Shown here one piece after another: positions 41,009-54,562 of a DNA stretch of 64,000 nucleotides (the first letter of the stretch is position 1; each line of letters starts with the position of its first letter). The notes below the pieces were generated by a model that saw only the letters and a program-made list of their open reading frames with translations, ran no database searches and was not told the origin of the DNA. Both the position numbers and the translations under genes were made by a program. Source of the DNA: Stenogyne calaminthoides (Eukaryota; Streptophyta; Magnoliopsida; Lamiales; Lamiaceae); contig JBBCBC010000053.1 in NCBI GenBank assembly GCA_037126765.1, positions 310,001 to 374,000 on the forward strand, written 5' to 3'.

Positions 41009-41133
41009 TTTCATTTGACCACTTGCTTAGGTGGCCATAAGTCTTCTTACTGAGAGACTTTGATGGTCTACTGAATAGATCTTCTGCTGATATCTTACAA
41101 GGCTCATTCATCAGGCCTTCTAAGAGACTACCT

Positions 41134-42103
41134 ATGTTCTCTGTTGAGAACTATGATCTGTGGAGATTGAGAATGCAGGCACATCTGTACTCTAAGCATG
41201 AAAGAATGTGGAGAGGGTTATCTCAAGGACCATTTGAGTATAGGGTTGTAAATCCTAGACTGACTAATAATGAAATAGATGATCCAAGGGATGAATTCCC
41301 CAAAACTGATGATCAGCTTACTCCTGAAGAGATGAAGTTGGTTAACTTGGATTACATTGCTAAAGATACTCTGTATAGCACTATTGATGATGGTGTTATG
41401 GGAATGATTTTCCACTGTGAAACTGCCAAAGAAATTTTGGACACACTTGCTATAATGTGTCAAGACACTGATCATATCAAAGAAAAACAAACTATCTTTG
41501 GTTATTGCCAAATTTGATGGTTTTGAAATGGAAGATGGTGAATCCATTGAAAGACTTGAGGTCAGATTCACTAGCATTATGAATGATCTGAGCGCTCTTG
41601 GGAAAAGATATCCCAAAAGAGAAATTGCTCTGAAAATTCTTAGAGGACTGTCTAAGAAATGGGATATACATGTTGTGGTGATTGAGAACACCAAAGATAT
41701 TGCTTCTATGCCACATCAACAGGTTTTCTCTGATCTAAAAGCATATGAATTTTTCATTGATAAGAAAACTAAGAAACCTGACAGCAAAGATGATACCTCA
41801 TCTAGTAAAAATATGGATTTCAAAGCACAAGGAAAAATCTGCAATGCTAAAGAACCTGAGATTTCATCTAACAAAATTCAGGATGAAAAAGATGAGACAA
41901 TTGCCCTGATGGCAAGAAGGTTTGAGAAAATGAACAGCAGATTTGGTAAGTACAAGAGGTATTATAAAAATACCAGGTACAGGAACAGAAACAACTCAGA
42001 AGCTGAAGAAAAGTCTACTGAGAAGAAGAAGGACCACAAAGCTGAAGGATCTTCATCCAGAAAGAAGGATTACAAATCCAAAGAGGAAACAGGTCAGGAT
42101 GAT
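41134..42103 (+). pseudogene. Gag of element B, N-terminal part
   Basis: It starts MFSVENYDLWRLRMQAHLYS, the usual SIRE Gag start. Then come KLVNLDYIAKDTLYSTIDDG, a frame change near 41495, and KFDGFEMEDGESIERLEVRF, IMNDLSALGKRYPKREIALK and ILRGLSKKWDIHVVVIENTK, the UBN2-type Gag core. A charged stretch (KKKDHKAEGSSSRKKDYKSK) leads to QDD, where element A begins. The frame resumes at 56503 with the zinc knuckle. Confidence 0.88.
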
Positions 42104-43960
42104 TGTTGGTCCCGGTGCAAACGAGTCTTACACGTGTATGGGGGGGGAATACACGTGTTCAGTGTTTTTAAAACTTTTTCTCATCGAGGTCACTTTGGGT
42201 CGATAATCTCAAGATTAGGTTCGAGAAGCACAGACGCTTCTCGAGTCAAAAGTCTATCGAGACAGTGATCCCGAAGCCGCTTTCGTAAACCTCCGATAAT
42301 CCCAACCGAGTCCCGAAAAGTCAGAGATCCCGAGTTGCTTGGATCGATAACTAACTTATCGAACCCTCGTAAGAGTACATTCGGTTTGGTAACTATCTCT
42401 GTTCTAGCTACTCGGGTTGTGAGGAATGGTTCGCCCTTAGTTTATACTCGCTTTTAAGCTTTGCGTAAAACCTTCCTTTATGAAATAGTGATTAGGTCGT
42501 GATTCACTTATGCAACTTCAAGTGGATTGATTCCAATCAATATCAATGAAAAGTATGCTTTCAAAATCAAGTCAATGCAAATGATAAGCACAGATAAGGA
42601 AAGCAATAAAGAACACAACAATTATAGTGGTTCAGAGACTCAAGCTCCTACGTCCACTCTCTCTGACTCTTCAGAGAAATTCACTATCAACTTATGAGCT
42701 TTCTGACTACCTCGTAGTTTACTTACTCAAACACAAGCTTTCAGACTACCCCTGTAGCTTACTAACTTCTCCTCTAGAGTTTTCTGACTACTCCACGTAG
42801 TTTACTAACTCTTTACAACACTTCTCACCAACAAACACACTCCAACTACCTTCACAAGGGTTTGGGGTTTCTTGGTTGGTTTCCAACTAGGATGAGATAT
42901 CCTTTACAATGAAGCACAATGCAAAGGGTTAGGATATCTCGACTAAGCTTTGGATAATTCTTATCAAGCTAGGCTTAGTATAGTGAGCTCTCTTCAATAT
43001 TGAAGCACTTGGGAAATTCTAAGTTTTTCGAGTGCTTTTTAACTTTACAAGAATAAGCTTGAGCTCTTAAGTTATGTATAAATTTCCGTAACCTTACAAA
43101 TGTAGGGTCACCAAGATTTATAGGCATACACCAAGGTCACTCTTGAAAACTATCCGTTGGAGAGACAAACTTCGTGAGTTCCCTCTTGTGGTGTGTGAAA
43201 CGGCTATATTTAGGGTTTGAAACCCCTAACACTTTCTAGGCAATAGCCTTCCATGTAGCCGGGTCTTCACTTTTTTGCGATCTCGAACTTTTGTACATCC
43301 GACATCTTTTTTGAGAGACACATCCACCGTCGATTGTCGATATATGTGCACGATGTTGTCTTTCTCTTTTTTTGACTTTTGTCTCTAGTTAAAGGTAGAC
43401 ACCTTCAACGGCTCTTTTTGGTTACAAAACTCGAGTTTGATATAACCTTAACAACACTTCCGACTTAGTTCCTTTTTGTGCGCATTTGAAATGTTTTGGC
43501 AGATATCTAACTTTCTAAGGAATCGCGATCTTCTCAAGATTGCATCCTTCGGATAGATATATTCAATTGCCTCGGAACATCTGTGTTCATCTTGAGCATT
43601 TAGTACCTCACTGATTCTTCAGTAATTACTGTGCCTTCAGTATTCTTGATCTTTGGTTTCTCGATCTTGATCTTTGTGTCTTGAGTCTTGAGTCTTCGTG
43701 GTCTTCAATCTTTGTAGTTTATCTCGATCGATGTCTTCGAGTCTTCTTCGAAGTCTTGATTATTTCAAGATCCTATCGAGTCTTCAAGAACTATCTCCGA
43801 ACTATATCTCACGACTATACATTCTGCGCAGATAACATCCTGAATATTCTAAAAACTGAATCCTGACTCAACTTATCAAGATCATTCTGAACATGTCATA
43901 CTCAGGGGTTTTGGGATCTAATCAAAATCATAAATCTTTATTAAAATTCATCTCCTAACA
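42104..43960 (-). repeat. 3' LTR of element A
   Basis: It aligns with 54563-56502. It is shorter mainly because it has fewer copies of the ctttctgactacctcgtag-type ladder (42690-42800). From about 43860 to the end the two LTRs are nearly identical; left of that they differ mainly at CAG/CTG positions, with CG-containing variants here. Confidence 0.9.
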
Positions 43961-43975
43961 ATTTCCCCCCTTTTG
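43961..43975 (-). promoter_or_regulatory. Polypurine tract of element A
   Basis: On the minus strand, caaaaggggggaaat directly precedes the LTR start. It is the SIRE-type plus-strand primer site. Confidence 0.85.
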
Positions 43976-44493
43976 ATGATGCCAAAACCTATCTTGTTAC
44001 AAACAAATAACCTATACTCAGGTTTCAGTTTATCCTATTACAAGATTGGTTGTCTCCCAATAATTTCTTAAATCAGAGGAATCTCTCAACAATTTCAGAG
44101 TTTCTCAACAGTTTAATTATTCAGCAATTTCTTCAGTAATGAATCTCTTTAACTAGTTCATTACCAAATACTTAAACAATTTCTCCCTTATCAATCATAC
44201 AATCAGTTCAGAGACATTCATTCAGGCATATCAAAATAAAATACATGTAAATAAGATAATGAGATATTATCTTTTGAGCATAATGATAAATCTTCATTGA
44301 TGATTGGTATCCCGTTACATATTACAATGAGTTTATCAACAAAATCAAAAAGACAAAATATAAAGATTACAAAATCTTCTGAGTCTTTAGTCTTGATCTT
44401 TCCGATTTTGGTTCTTGATCTTTCGCTTCTTGGTTTGTTTCAATCTCAACTTCATTGTTGGCACCGCAGTCAAACATTCAAAAAATCTCTTCT
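43976..44493. other. 3' untranslated region of element A
   Basis: No ORF. On the minus strand it lies between the env-like stop and the polypurine tract and is AT-rich. CAG and CTG are common here and look normal, unlike in neighbouring patches. Confidence 0.6.
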
Positions 44494-47400
44494 TCAAATT
44501 TCATTTCTTTCCTTGATGATGTCCGGACTATTTCTGTTAAACCCAGTCGACCAAAGATATCGAGCAATCTCTTGAGTAATGGCCTTCTCATTCACCAAGC
44601 CATTATCAAGTTTTGGAGGTGGATATGAATATGGACCAGGGGCTACTATCTGTACCTCTCCTTCATCCGCAAAGTTAATCCAGCTCTGTAGATACTTTGG
44701 ATAGAAGATAAGAAGGTATTCAATGAAAGCTTCATTCTGATCTGAGCTTTCCTCTCTCCATTCCCTGAGAACATCATAATTGAACCAGAAGGTCCTCTTG
44801 ACTTCTTCCCACATATCGTTGAGTTTGATAGGCATCCATTTAACAACGTGGGGCCACTTTAGTGCTTTTGATGTTCCTTTCCTCTTGCTCGCAAACTTCC
44901 TAAAATCACTCATTCGCTTCTGCTCTTCGTCTATCTTCTTTTTGATCACAGACGTTCCTGAGACCGAAGCAGCAGCTTTCTTAGCTTGTTCTTCTTGGAG
45001 TGTCTTCAGAGCATTTCTCGTGTTGAAGAATTTCTTATGAGGTTGAGACTCAGACAGACCTTTGGTTGTTACGTCTCTTCATCATCCGTAATCGGTTTTC
45101 TGGATTGGCTTAGAAGCCTTTCAGACGCGTTTGCTTTCAGGTTGAACAAAGCCCAAGGCTTTCCTCTTCATAGGCAATTCAGCAGCAGCCTGGCTTGTTC
45201 CAACCTTTGCTCTAGCACTCAGTTTCTCTCTTGCAACATCAAGCATAGCTTGCTCAGAAACTCGAGTGTAGATAGGCTTTTCTACCTGAGCGAACTTCAA
45301 CTTCTCAGTAGCTTCGACTTCTTTAAAGGCTTTTGCTAGATTATACATTTCAGCATCTTTCTGAGCCTTCTTCTCCAAAGTACGTGCCATGAACTTTCTG
45401 AGATCTTCAGCTTCCTTTTCCCCCTTCTTGGCACCGTAATTTGGAAGAAGCCTGGAGAGTGCTGTGTCCATGTGATATTGCTCTTTGCTTACACAGCGAA
45501 CTTCTCCTGCTATCTGATCTTGTTCGTCTTCCAGCCTCCTTAGATGGTTCTTGGCCACAGAAAATTCTTCAGATAAGTGGGCAAACTGGCCAGAGAGTGC
45601 TTCTTTGAACATCTCTGTCATCTTGGTCATAAGCATTGAGCTCATTTCCTCAACAACAGACTTGATTAGCACCTCATTCTTTTTTCTCGCGTTTTCACCT
45701 CTAAGAAATCGAGAACTTTCTGGTGTTTCGCTTCATTCATCACTTAACTCGGCCTTTTGACTCCTCCAAACTTCTCATTTAGCTTTCCTTCCATGGAGGT
45801 CATCCGGGTGGTTAGAGTGTTTTGAATTTGCACCGATTCGAAGAGTGACTAAGACCGGCCCATCTTTTGAGCTTGATTGGCCAACGTTTTTCTATCCGAG
45901 CAATCTTGATCATCATTGGCTCAACCTTCTCAAGTTTCTCTATCGGAGGAGTGAGATCAATCTCGTGAATCTTTCAGACCTCCGTGGTTGTTCGATCATC
46001 TTGAGCTCCGGCTTCATTCTCGAGCTCTAGTCTCCAAATTGTGCCTCGATCAAGAAGTACTATCAACATTCCGATGTTGACTAGATCCGAGTTGATCGCC
46101 AATGAAGTCTCCTTTTCAATCTGAGGCCGCTTCTCAACATCTCCCCGTTGGTCCCCATCTCCATTTTGAGATTTGTCTCCGCTGCTTGGGGCACCAACTT
46201 CAGTTGCTCTCCTCTCAGCCAACTTCCTCTGAACCAGCTCATCAAAATCGGAGTTTTTCATCCTGAGCTTTGTCCTTCTGAACCTTGAGAAGTCGGTCAA
46301 AAAGGTTGTCTCCTCATTCCACCCGATCTTCCCTCTTAAAGCAAAGAATATCAAGCATCTCGGGAAGAGTCCGATTGAGGATAAATCTGATTGTCCTTAA
46401 TCAAGAAAATATCTTGCAGATCGGGATATAAATTTGAGCTCGAATTATCGGTCAAGTATGAACCATTCCCCTTGCTCCTCCACTCGTCTTCTTCAGCCTC
46501 GCCCTTCTTCCATCTCGGGCTCTCTGGTTCATTTGAAGTTTCTGCTAAGGGATCAAGAAGTAGATCACTCAGGAGCTCATCAAGACTATTCTGCTCCTGA
46601 GTCTCAAAGAAGACATCAAGTTTGTGCGGTCAGTCCTCGGTTTGTATCTGTGTGGGTTCTCGAGGCTCGAACGGGTATATCTCGGTTTGAGTCCGAGTTG
46701 GCTCGTCGATCCGAGCTTGCACATCTTGAGATCGACTCGAAGCCGGGCTCTTCGTTCGAGCCCGCACACCGAGGTAGGCATCTCGAGGTCTGAGCTCCTT
46801 TGAAAATTTCCGAGAAATTTTATCTCAGATCGAAAGCGATGTCTCGAAAGCACCTCGTAAAAAGACACGGCTCCTCGCCTAATCTCGTGTCTGGAGATAA
46901 CCCGAGCCAACACTTGTAATGGTGAACTCGAGCGGTTTGGCCCTCGGGTTGAATCTCTTCGTAATCACTTCCATCTTCATCGGTGAGAACCACCAATCTT
47001 TAGCGCGTTTTGGAGCAAGATTCTTCCGCTTTCATCATTTTTGCTCTCTCCATCTTTGCCTCCAACAACATCTTCCCCCTAGTTTGTTGGGTCTCTTTTC
47101 AAAGAATCGCAGAAGGTGATTCTACCTTCTTTTTCTCTCTTCCCCCGATGACCGGCTTCCTTGCAAAGAATGGGTTTAAGGAGAATTTTGGATTTAGGAA
47201 ATGGGGTCGAATTGGCGAAGATATCCTCCTCCTCTCTCGCACATCTCCAAAATGTAAGCAATTTTGGTGGCATGATGGATCTTGCCTTTGATTGAGATCG
47301 CCCGTCAATCTTCCTCAAAACTTTGGTCCGCTTCACTCACCGTCTGGATCAGAATTTGACCGGTTGAAATCGTGGTGGGTGAAGCTTTATCGCCGCCATC

Positions 47401-47938
47401 AACTGAGTTTGGGGTACTTATCCGCTCAAAACTCCCCAAGAAGACTCATGATGCACTTGCTCACAATATCCATCAACACACGATATTGTGGCTTGTGTGC
47501 CTTTTATGCAGTGTCGCCTCAAACTTAACAGGATTCTCAGCAATCCTATCTAAGTACTCCTGCTCTCTTCCTGACATATACATCGTAGGATCCTCTCCTC
47601 TATCACAGAGCTCAAAAACATCATTCAGATTTTTCGGAACAATATACAGATCCCTCTCAAAATTGACGTATTTGGATGACTGCTCTAAGTGTGATCTGAT
47701 TAACTTAGAATGCATACTGACCCTCTTCATCTATCTTCAAGTTACAAATGAATTCGATTACCTCTTTCGCAAACTCCTGGTCTGGTCGGTTTGCGACTAG
47801 TTGGGTGAGTTTAGCCAGTCGAATCATATGCAGAGCCTCCTCTTCTGGCTTTGAGTTGGTTGTGCTTTCGAGTGAGACTATGAACTCGTATCATGGCTTG
47901 TTGGTTTCGGCTAATCTCTCGAACAGGGTTGGAGCCAT
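44494..47938 (-). pseudogene. Env-like third ORF of element A, in pieces
   Basis: The likely start is the ATG at 47938 (MAPTLFERLAETNKP), homologous to the start of the B ORF. Recognisable pieces are HLEQSSKYVNFERDLYIVPK, DVFELCDRGEDPTMYMSGRE, RTKLRMKNSDFDELVQRKLA, a Lys/Glu-rich coiled-coil-like part (45121-45672) and TSKALKWPHVVKWMPIKLND followed by an intact C-terminus at 44494. The order matches the B ORF, and the middle corresponds to the plant transposon-associated domain proposed for element D. The pieces at 47473-47730, 44494-44949 and 45121-45672 are open and show normal CAG/CTG use. The broken parts between them are rich in tcga, so part of the damage may be artefact. Confidence 0.75.
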
Positions 47939-48560
47939 TTTAGAGTTTGATTGAAGAATGGAAGCTTTAGGGTTTGGAGAATTTCTGGGCAAAGGGGATT
48001 TTTAATTGCAGAGGATTTGAAAATGAAGGGTTTGATAAAAATTTTGGCTTGAATGGCTGATTGGGGTTTATATAGCCTTGAGATCATGGGGAATCGTGTT
48101 GGTTAGGTGAGTAACAACGGTTGAGATTAATCTCCAATTAATCGGGTATACGAACCGATGATCTCCAAAAAGTAAGCCGCCAAAACATCCTCATTGGTCA
48201 TTAATGTAGCAGAGCATTAAATGATCACGACCTTCTTCGAATTTAAAATGATCCGCCCAAAAAAAAAAAAAAACATTCCTCGGTGTTTTTATATTTATTG
48301 CGAATGATTCTTGAATTTACTTGAGCAATAAATGGATCGCATGAGTCATTACTTCTTCGGACCAATTTCCCTCTATCGGTTTTATCGAAAGTAATCGATC
48401 TTGATAAAATGTCGATAATAATCGAAATCTTGAATTGGTTCGGTATGCTTCTTCGAAGTTTTCGAGATTGATTCAAGATTTCCATTTTATCCGAGCTTCT
48501 CGGAAGGATTACGAGAAAACTTCATGCATCCGAAAACCTTCAATTTTTTTTGATTTTATT
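47939..48560. other. Spacer between RNase H and the env-like ORF of element A
   Basis: No supported gene. AT-rich with an a-run at 48258-48272. It corresponds to the 61393-61994 spacer of B. Confidence 0.6.
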
Positions 48561-49170
48561 CTATACACTGGTTCTAAAGATCCCTAATTCAACCGAAAGT
48601 TCTTGAAATCTTGATTTCGCCAAAGGTTTAGTCAAGATATCACTCTCTCGCTTATCAATATGAATTTTCTCCATCCTTATGTCCTTCTTCTCGACATGAT
48701 CTCGATGAAGTGATGTCCGATATCCACATGCTTGCATCCGTGTGCAATCTAGGGTTTTGTGAAATAGCAATGGCACTATTATTGTCACAAAATATTGGTA
48801 CTTCATTGGCTACAACTTTATAATCCCTCAATTGTTGTCCGAGCCAAAGAATGCGTACAAAGCAGACTTCCAGCCTATATACCATATATTCAAACTTCAA
48901 AGAGTACTTGTTGCTATCGAGGTCCTGCTTTTCGAAAAACCAAGAAATCACTTATTTCCTAGAAATTGACAAGTTCCCAAGTGGACTTCCGTCAATTCTA
49001 CATCCTCCATAATCAAAGATCCGAAAGTAACCACTTAACTCTAGGTTATCATCATTTGGATACCATAATCCTCTATTCATCGTGCCCTTAAGATATTTCA
49101 AGATCTTTTTGGCAAACCTCCATGTGACTAGTCTTAGGATTAGCTTGGTATCTTGCACATATCCAAACAA
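48561..49170 (-). pseudogene. RNase H of element A
   Basis: Minus-strand pieces read RFAKKILKYLKGTMNRGLWY, YGGCRID, ANEVPIFCDNNSAIAISQNP and HIDKRESDILTKPLAKSRFQ, each matching the B RNase H word for word with few substitutions. They lie in different frames. The chain ends ELSVELGIFRTSV and a stop, as in B (LSVELGMLDPGE). Confidence 0.85.
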
Positions 49171-50200
49171 AGAAATGTTATATCCGCCTACTTGCTAGCG
49201 TGAGATAGAGCAATGATCCAATGATTCCTCTATAATCAAGATGACTTATCGATTTGCCTTCGTAATCAGGATCCATCTTGTAGTTAGTATTCATGGGAAT
49301 TCTAATCAGTATTGCACGGTCATACACCATATTTGGCAATCGGATCTACGGTGTACTTTTTCTGGTTGATGAATATTCCTTCCTTTGATTGTTTCACTTG
49401 AAGTCCTAGAAAGAAATTCATCTCTCCCATCATTGACATCTCAAACTTGCCTTTCATCGTTGTTGAAAATTTTTCACACAAACGGTGATGGTTTGGAGAT
49501 CCAAAAATGATGTCATCAACATATATCCGAACTAGTAAGATATCTTCCCATGCTCTATCCGAGCGTAGTTCTATCAACGATTCATTTGACAAAACCATGG
49601 TCAAGAAGAAACCGAGAAAGACTATCATACCATGCTCGGGTGCTTGTTTAAGACCATACAAAGCTTTTCTTCTACCGTAAACTTGGTCATTCTGTTTGAA
49701 ACCGGAGGTTGTTCCATAAAACCTCTTCTTTTAAGCACGCCGCTCGTTAAATGCACTTTTCACATCCATCGATAGATTGTGAACTTCATGTGGGCAAAAG
49801 ATATGCAAGAAACAATCGATGGCTTCTAGTCTTTGCAACAGCAAAGGTTTCATCATAATCCAAGCCTTCTTCTTGGGAATAACCTTGTGCAACTAGCCTT
49901 GCCTTGTTTCTCACAATGTTGTTGTTTTCATCTCTTTTGTTCTTGAAAACCCACTTGGTTCCAATGACATTGTGTCTTTTTCCGGTCTATCTACTAGCTC
50001 CCATACTTCATTCCTCGAGAATTGATTCAAATTTCATCTTGCATGGCAAGAATCCAAATGAGAATCTTGTAGAGCTTCACCAATCTCAAAGAGGTTCTTT
50101 TCTCGATAGGAAGAAATGCAGAATAGTGCACTCTCTCCATGGAACCTTCTAGTCTTAACACCTTCAGTTAGATCACCCACAATAAAGCTTGTAGGATGGC
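49171..50200 (-). pseudogene. Reverse transcriptase of element A
   Basis: The clearest piece (49320-49661, minus) reads MYGLKQAPEHGMIV where B and the family have YGLKQAPRAWYD, then VRIYVDDIIFGSPNHHRLCE, FEMSMMGEMNFFLGLQVKQS and KEGIFINQKKYT. YVDD is intact. The shift after QAP comes from ccgag where B has ccagag, one base short at a CAG. VRIYVDD against VQIYVDD in B is CGG against CAG. Upstream RT words (MDVKSAFN, NKARLVAQG) are visible only in broken frames. Confidence 0.85.
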
Positions 50201-51470
50201 TATCTAACCATTTCCTTCTTGATGTTCCCCTTCAATGGTATCCTCAACATTTGAAATGTTAGGTTGATTAAATCAAAGAAACTCGTGGAACAACAAAACA
50301 GAGAAAGGGAATCATCTTCCTCGGGGAATTCTATTGAGAACATTGTCGAGACATTTGTTCCCCTTTGGTTGATAGATTCGTAAATTGCCTCATTTGTGAC
50401 CACATCTTCATTGGCATCACGTGCACTGAAGTCCGAACTAGTGTCTGCTCAGATTGGTCACCTTTGGAGTGTTGGTTTTCCGGGTCTCACCATCCCGATT
50501 TCCATCCCGAACTTCTTTATCCGAGTCCGAGTCACCCAATCATAGATAATGACCGACTTCTTCTTTTTGAGATTCGGTGGATGATTTATCTTTTCATTTT
50601 GGGCTTAATCTGGTGATCCTCTTTGTCGGTTCATTTGCATCATGTTCTGTTTCTTCCGAACACAAACAGATTCATCAAAAACAACATGAGGTGTTTCCTC
50701 CACAATAAGAGTCCTACAGGTTGTAAACTCGAAAGCTTTTTATCGACTTCGTAATATCCTAAGAATATTCCTTCATCGCCTTTTTACTATCAAATGTTTT
50801 CAAACCCGATCTTTACCATTATTATGTATGAAACACTTGCAACCAAACACACGAAAAGAAAAAAAACAAGAGGCTTCCTTTCATTCCAAAGCTCATAAGG
50901 CGTTTTGCCTTGACTTTTTTGTCAAGATGGATCTATTCTCGAGAGTAGCATGCAAAGTGTTGACAAACTTCTTAAAAAAAAAAATCTTTTAGGAATATCG
51001 CCTTCATTTATCATTGTCCTTGCAGCCTTTTTTTCGGAGTTCATTTCCTTCTTTCAAAGAACACCATTTTGTTGAGGGGTCCTTGCGGTGATGTTTCATG
51101 TAGAATTCCATTTCTTCGCACAATAATCGAAATGATATGATTTATAAACTCGGTTCCTTTTGTCGATCGATTTTGACCACACTCAGATTTTTCTCATTCT
51201 CGAGCCTTTTCAAGAATTCGGGCGACTTTTATCTCGAGTCTCTTTTTTCATCGAGTAAGAATATGACCCAAGTATATCTTGAGTAGTCATCAACTACTAC
51301 CAATGTGTATTTCCGCCATTAGTGCTCACAGTGTTATAGGACCAAACAGATCCATATGCAAAAGTCAAGTATTCTCTCAAGAGAAACTTCTACTTTGCTT
51401 TTTAAATGATGCTTTGACTTGTTTTCCTTTTCTCGCACGATCACAAATGTGTTCCTTATTGAACACTTCA
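50201..51470 (-). pseudogene. Integrase core and linker of element A
   Basis: The region is heavily frameshifted. On the minus strand short words of the SIRE integrase and of its C-terminal linker can be found by comparison with B 58560-59900, for example the ESINQRGTNV word (50200-50403, B: ESINQGGTNV). The catalytic residues cannot be followed in one frame. tcga is very frequent here. Confidence 0.6.
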
Positions 51471-51963
51471 TTAGGCAACCCTCTCACAAGAGCTAATCTT
51501 GCAAGCTTGTTCAGTGGTTTTGAAGTTTAGGTGATTTATTCTTTTATGCCATAACCAACCGGTATCGGTGGAACTTTTAGCAATTAAACATGTATCTTTA
51601 GGAGTTGAACTCCAATCAAAGAAGATACACATTCCCTTTTCTTGTATCAACCAAGAATACTTTATGTGATGTATCATCTTTCACAAAGCATAAGTTCTTG
51701 GAGAACTCAACATTGAAACCCTTATCACAGAATTGGCTAATTGACAGCAAGTTATGCTTCAATCCAGATACATATGAAACACCATGGATATGAACTGAGT
51801 CGACTTCCAAAGTTCCATATTCTTCATCGTCCCTTCGAGTTATCTCCAAAAGTGATCTCGTGGGCCTCTTTTGTTCAACATAGTCACCGAGCATCTTCTT
51901 GAATCTCGTCAGATGTCTTGAGCATCCATTTGTCAAGATACCATACATCGAGCTTTTTTTCAT
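51471..51963 (-). pseudogene. Protease and pre-integrase of element A
   Basis: Minus-strand words are TNGCSRHLTRFKKMLGDYVE (B: DSGCSRHMT...LLTDYVE), EYGTLEVDSVHIHGVSYVSG, LKHNLLSISQFCDKGFNVEF and WLWHKRINHLNF, the zinc-module start of integrase. The catalytic DSG reads TNG here, so even without frameshift the protease would be inactive if the sequence is right. LLEITRRDDEEYG against ITFGDNSKGQTEGYG in B shows a local frame disturbance. Confidence 0.85.
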
Positions 51964-52869
51964 CTCTCGCTCATCGGTGCCATGTGTTCTTTCATCGACT
52001 TAGTGCCCCGGTTTTCCTCCGTAAAAACAGATCAATTCTTAGGTACCCATTTTGTGTAGGGTCCTACGAGGTTATTGTATTTTTTCGGAATCCAAATCTG
52101 CCTGACAACTCTAATCACTTTAGAGTGGCTAATTTGTCTTCCATAAACATCAACATATACATCCACTACTCTGGGTGCCTTAGCAGTTTTCTGTATATGT
52201 GTGCTAGCTTTAGCATGAACATGTGCCTTAGAGTTCTTCTTTGGTTCAGCCTTCATTCAGATGCTTAGCTTTTTGTGCAAAACCGGTCTAAATCTTTGAT
52301 GACACGGGTTGAGATAACCTTTACCCTTAGGCAAGTGAGGTTCGGGTTATGCATCTTTGAAATCTGGGTCTTTCAAAGATAACCGAGGACTTGGTCTCTT
52401 AAGTTGAGAATGTCTCTTTGAGTGTTTCTCATCCGAGGATTCCTCCGATGGTTCAATGTGGAGCCTTTCGGGTTTGCATTCTTAGCCCGAGGCTTTGAAG
52501 TACTTGCTGAAACTTTCCAATCGACTTCTCGTGTTTTCTTGCCTTCACCGAGGTTTGGGCTTTCTAACCCCGATCATTTAGTTTTTTTTCGAGACCATAG
52601 GTCATTTTCCTTGTCTACAACCTTGGGCATTTCTTGGTTTGAAGTGTAGGTGCCATTTGGTTTTACAAAGATAGTCTTCTTGCTACTTGACGCAAAGATT
52701 TAGATGACCTTGTGAGGTTCCCCCGGAATATATCCCAATCCAGATTTTATAGTCACAAATCTCTCGGTAACTCTCAATTTCATCTATTACATTAGATGCA
52801 TTATTCAATAGAGTTAACTTCTTTCGCACTATCCTCACAGCGTAGAGAGTTTTATGCTTCTCGGAGAGG

Positions 52870-54413
52870 TCATTGAACTTCGTTTCGATTAGTCAATCTC
52901 TTCAATGGATTTCTAGCTTTTTGATTAGGGACACTATCAACTTCTCTTTCTCTCGAGAGTTGTACTTTCGTAACATCCGATTCATCAAGAGCTCCCATTA
53001 ATTGAGAAGTGACTTCGATATTGCTAGAGTCTTTCCATTTTAGATTTTTTTTCGGTTCCTTTATTCGCTCTTGAGTTTGATTTAGCGATCCTTGCAAAAT
53101 AAGCATAGTCCTTCATCGATTCTCGAAAAAGAATCCATCAGTCAAAATGATTTTTTTTTCGGTGGAACTTGAAAACTCTTTGTGCTAGTGTAGGAGCAAC
53201 AAAGAGAGAAGAGTTTACCTCCTCAATGGCCATCGACGGATGTCATCACTTTTCACCGTTCGAGAATATCTCATCCGAAGAGCTAGATCCCTCCTCGCCG
53301 AGTGTTCTTCTTCCGCAATCATGGCCTTTTTGCTTGAGAACTTCGGTCTCTTATAGCTTGCCTTTCTCTTCTCTCCTTAGCACTCAAATCTGGACAATCA
53401 TCTTTGGAAGTGACCTTTCTTTGGCGGTTATAACATCTGTTGGCATCATCATCCCGATCATTTTCTTCTTTGGACTTGAAGTCCTTTCTTTTGGATGAAG
53501 ATCCTTCAAATTTTTTCAGTCTTTCTTCTTCTCGGTTGATCCGTCCTCAAGTTTCTTCTAGTACAGGGGTTCTGTAATAGTTTTTTGTATTTTCCAAATC
53601 TATTATTGAGTCTATCAAACCTTCTTGCCATCGATTCTTTAGCTTTTCCTCAAGCTCATCCCGATTTTTGGCATGGGGGTTCTCGGAACTCTCTAGTTTT
53701 CTGAGTTTTATCTTTGGCTTTTAAGGCCACATTCTTACTTGATGAAGAATCATCTTTGTTTGTCGAATTTTTTTTGGATTTCTTATCAATTACAAATTCA
53801 TAGGCTTTCATTTCGAGAAGACTTGTTGGTAAGGCATTGAGTTAATATTCTTGGTGTTTTCAATCACCACTTTGCATGAATATCCAATTTCTTAGATAGA
53901 CCTCTAAGAATTTTCAATGCAACTTCTCTCTCGTGGGTATTTCTTTCCAAGTGCATTTAGATCATTCATGATCTTTAGTGAATCGACTTCCGGTTTGTCT
54001 ATTGATTCACCATCATCCATTTCAAAACCTGTCAAACTTTCCAATTGCCACCGAAAGTTTGTTTTCTTTTATATGATTTGTGCCTTGGCACATAACAGCC
54101 TAGTGTATCCCAAATCTCTTTTAGCAAGATATGTTGAGAGATCATTCCCATCACACCATCATCAATTGTCTTTGTATAGTGTGTTTTTTGCAATATAGTC
54201 TAGATTGACTAACTTTCTCTCCTCAGAGTCGGTTGGTCATCGACTTAGGAAATCTCGCTCTAGGATCAATTCTCTCATCTTCGCTCCTATGGGATTCACT
54301 CTGAAGAACCGGAATGGTCCTCGAGAGACCACTCTCCACATACCCATCATGTTTGGAATACGATGAGCCTGCATTCTCGGTCTCCATAGGTCATAGTTCT
54401 CCACCGAGAACAT
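52870..54413 (-). pseudogene. Gag of element A
   Basis: The ATG at 54413 starts MFSVENYDLWRPRMQAHR, the homologue of the B Gag start. The UBN2 core words appear in several frames between 54300 and 53800. A zinc knuckle is recognisable near 53405-53452 as NRCYN followed by DCPDL with the central Cys and His displaced, and a coiled-coil-like tail (WKDSSNIEVTSQLMGALDES, 52870-53106) corresponds to B 56940-57000. Frequent tcga where B has tctga or tcaga. Confidence 0.75.
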
Positions 54414-54547
54414 GGGAAGTTTTTAGAAGACATTTTTCCGATCTCTTGAAAAATTAAAGGTTTCAAAGAATAAGATCGATTCAGATAGACCACAAGTATT
54501 TTTGAAATAAAACTTTGGTCAACACAACAGTGGTCAAGTTGAACCAA

Positions 54548-54562
54548 CGCTCCGATACCACT
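54548..54562 (-). promoter_or_regulatory. Primer-binding site of element A
   Basis: On the minus strand, agtggtatcggagcg follows the LTR end. The family form is tggtatcagagc; the CAG reads CGG here, one of the CAG-type deviations of this element. Confidence 0.8.

Noticed and set aside
52422..53498. Several + strand ORFs of 75-116 codons in element A
   Set aside because: Shadows of the minus-strand gag-pol of A; Phe/Ser/Leu-rich as expected for antisense of Lys/Glu-rich coding.
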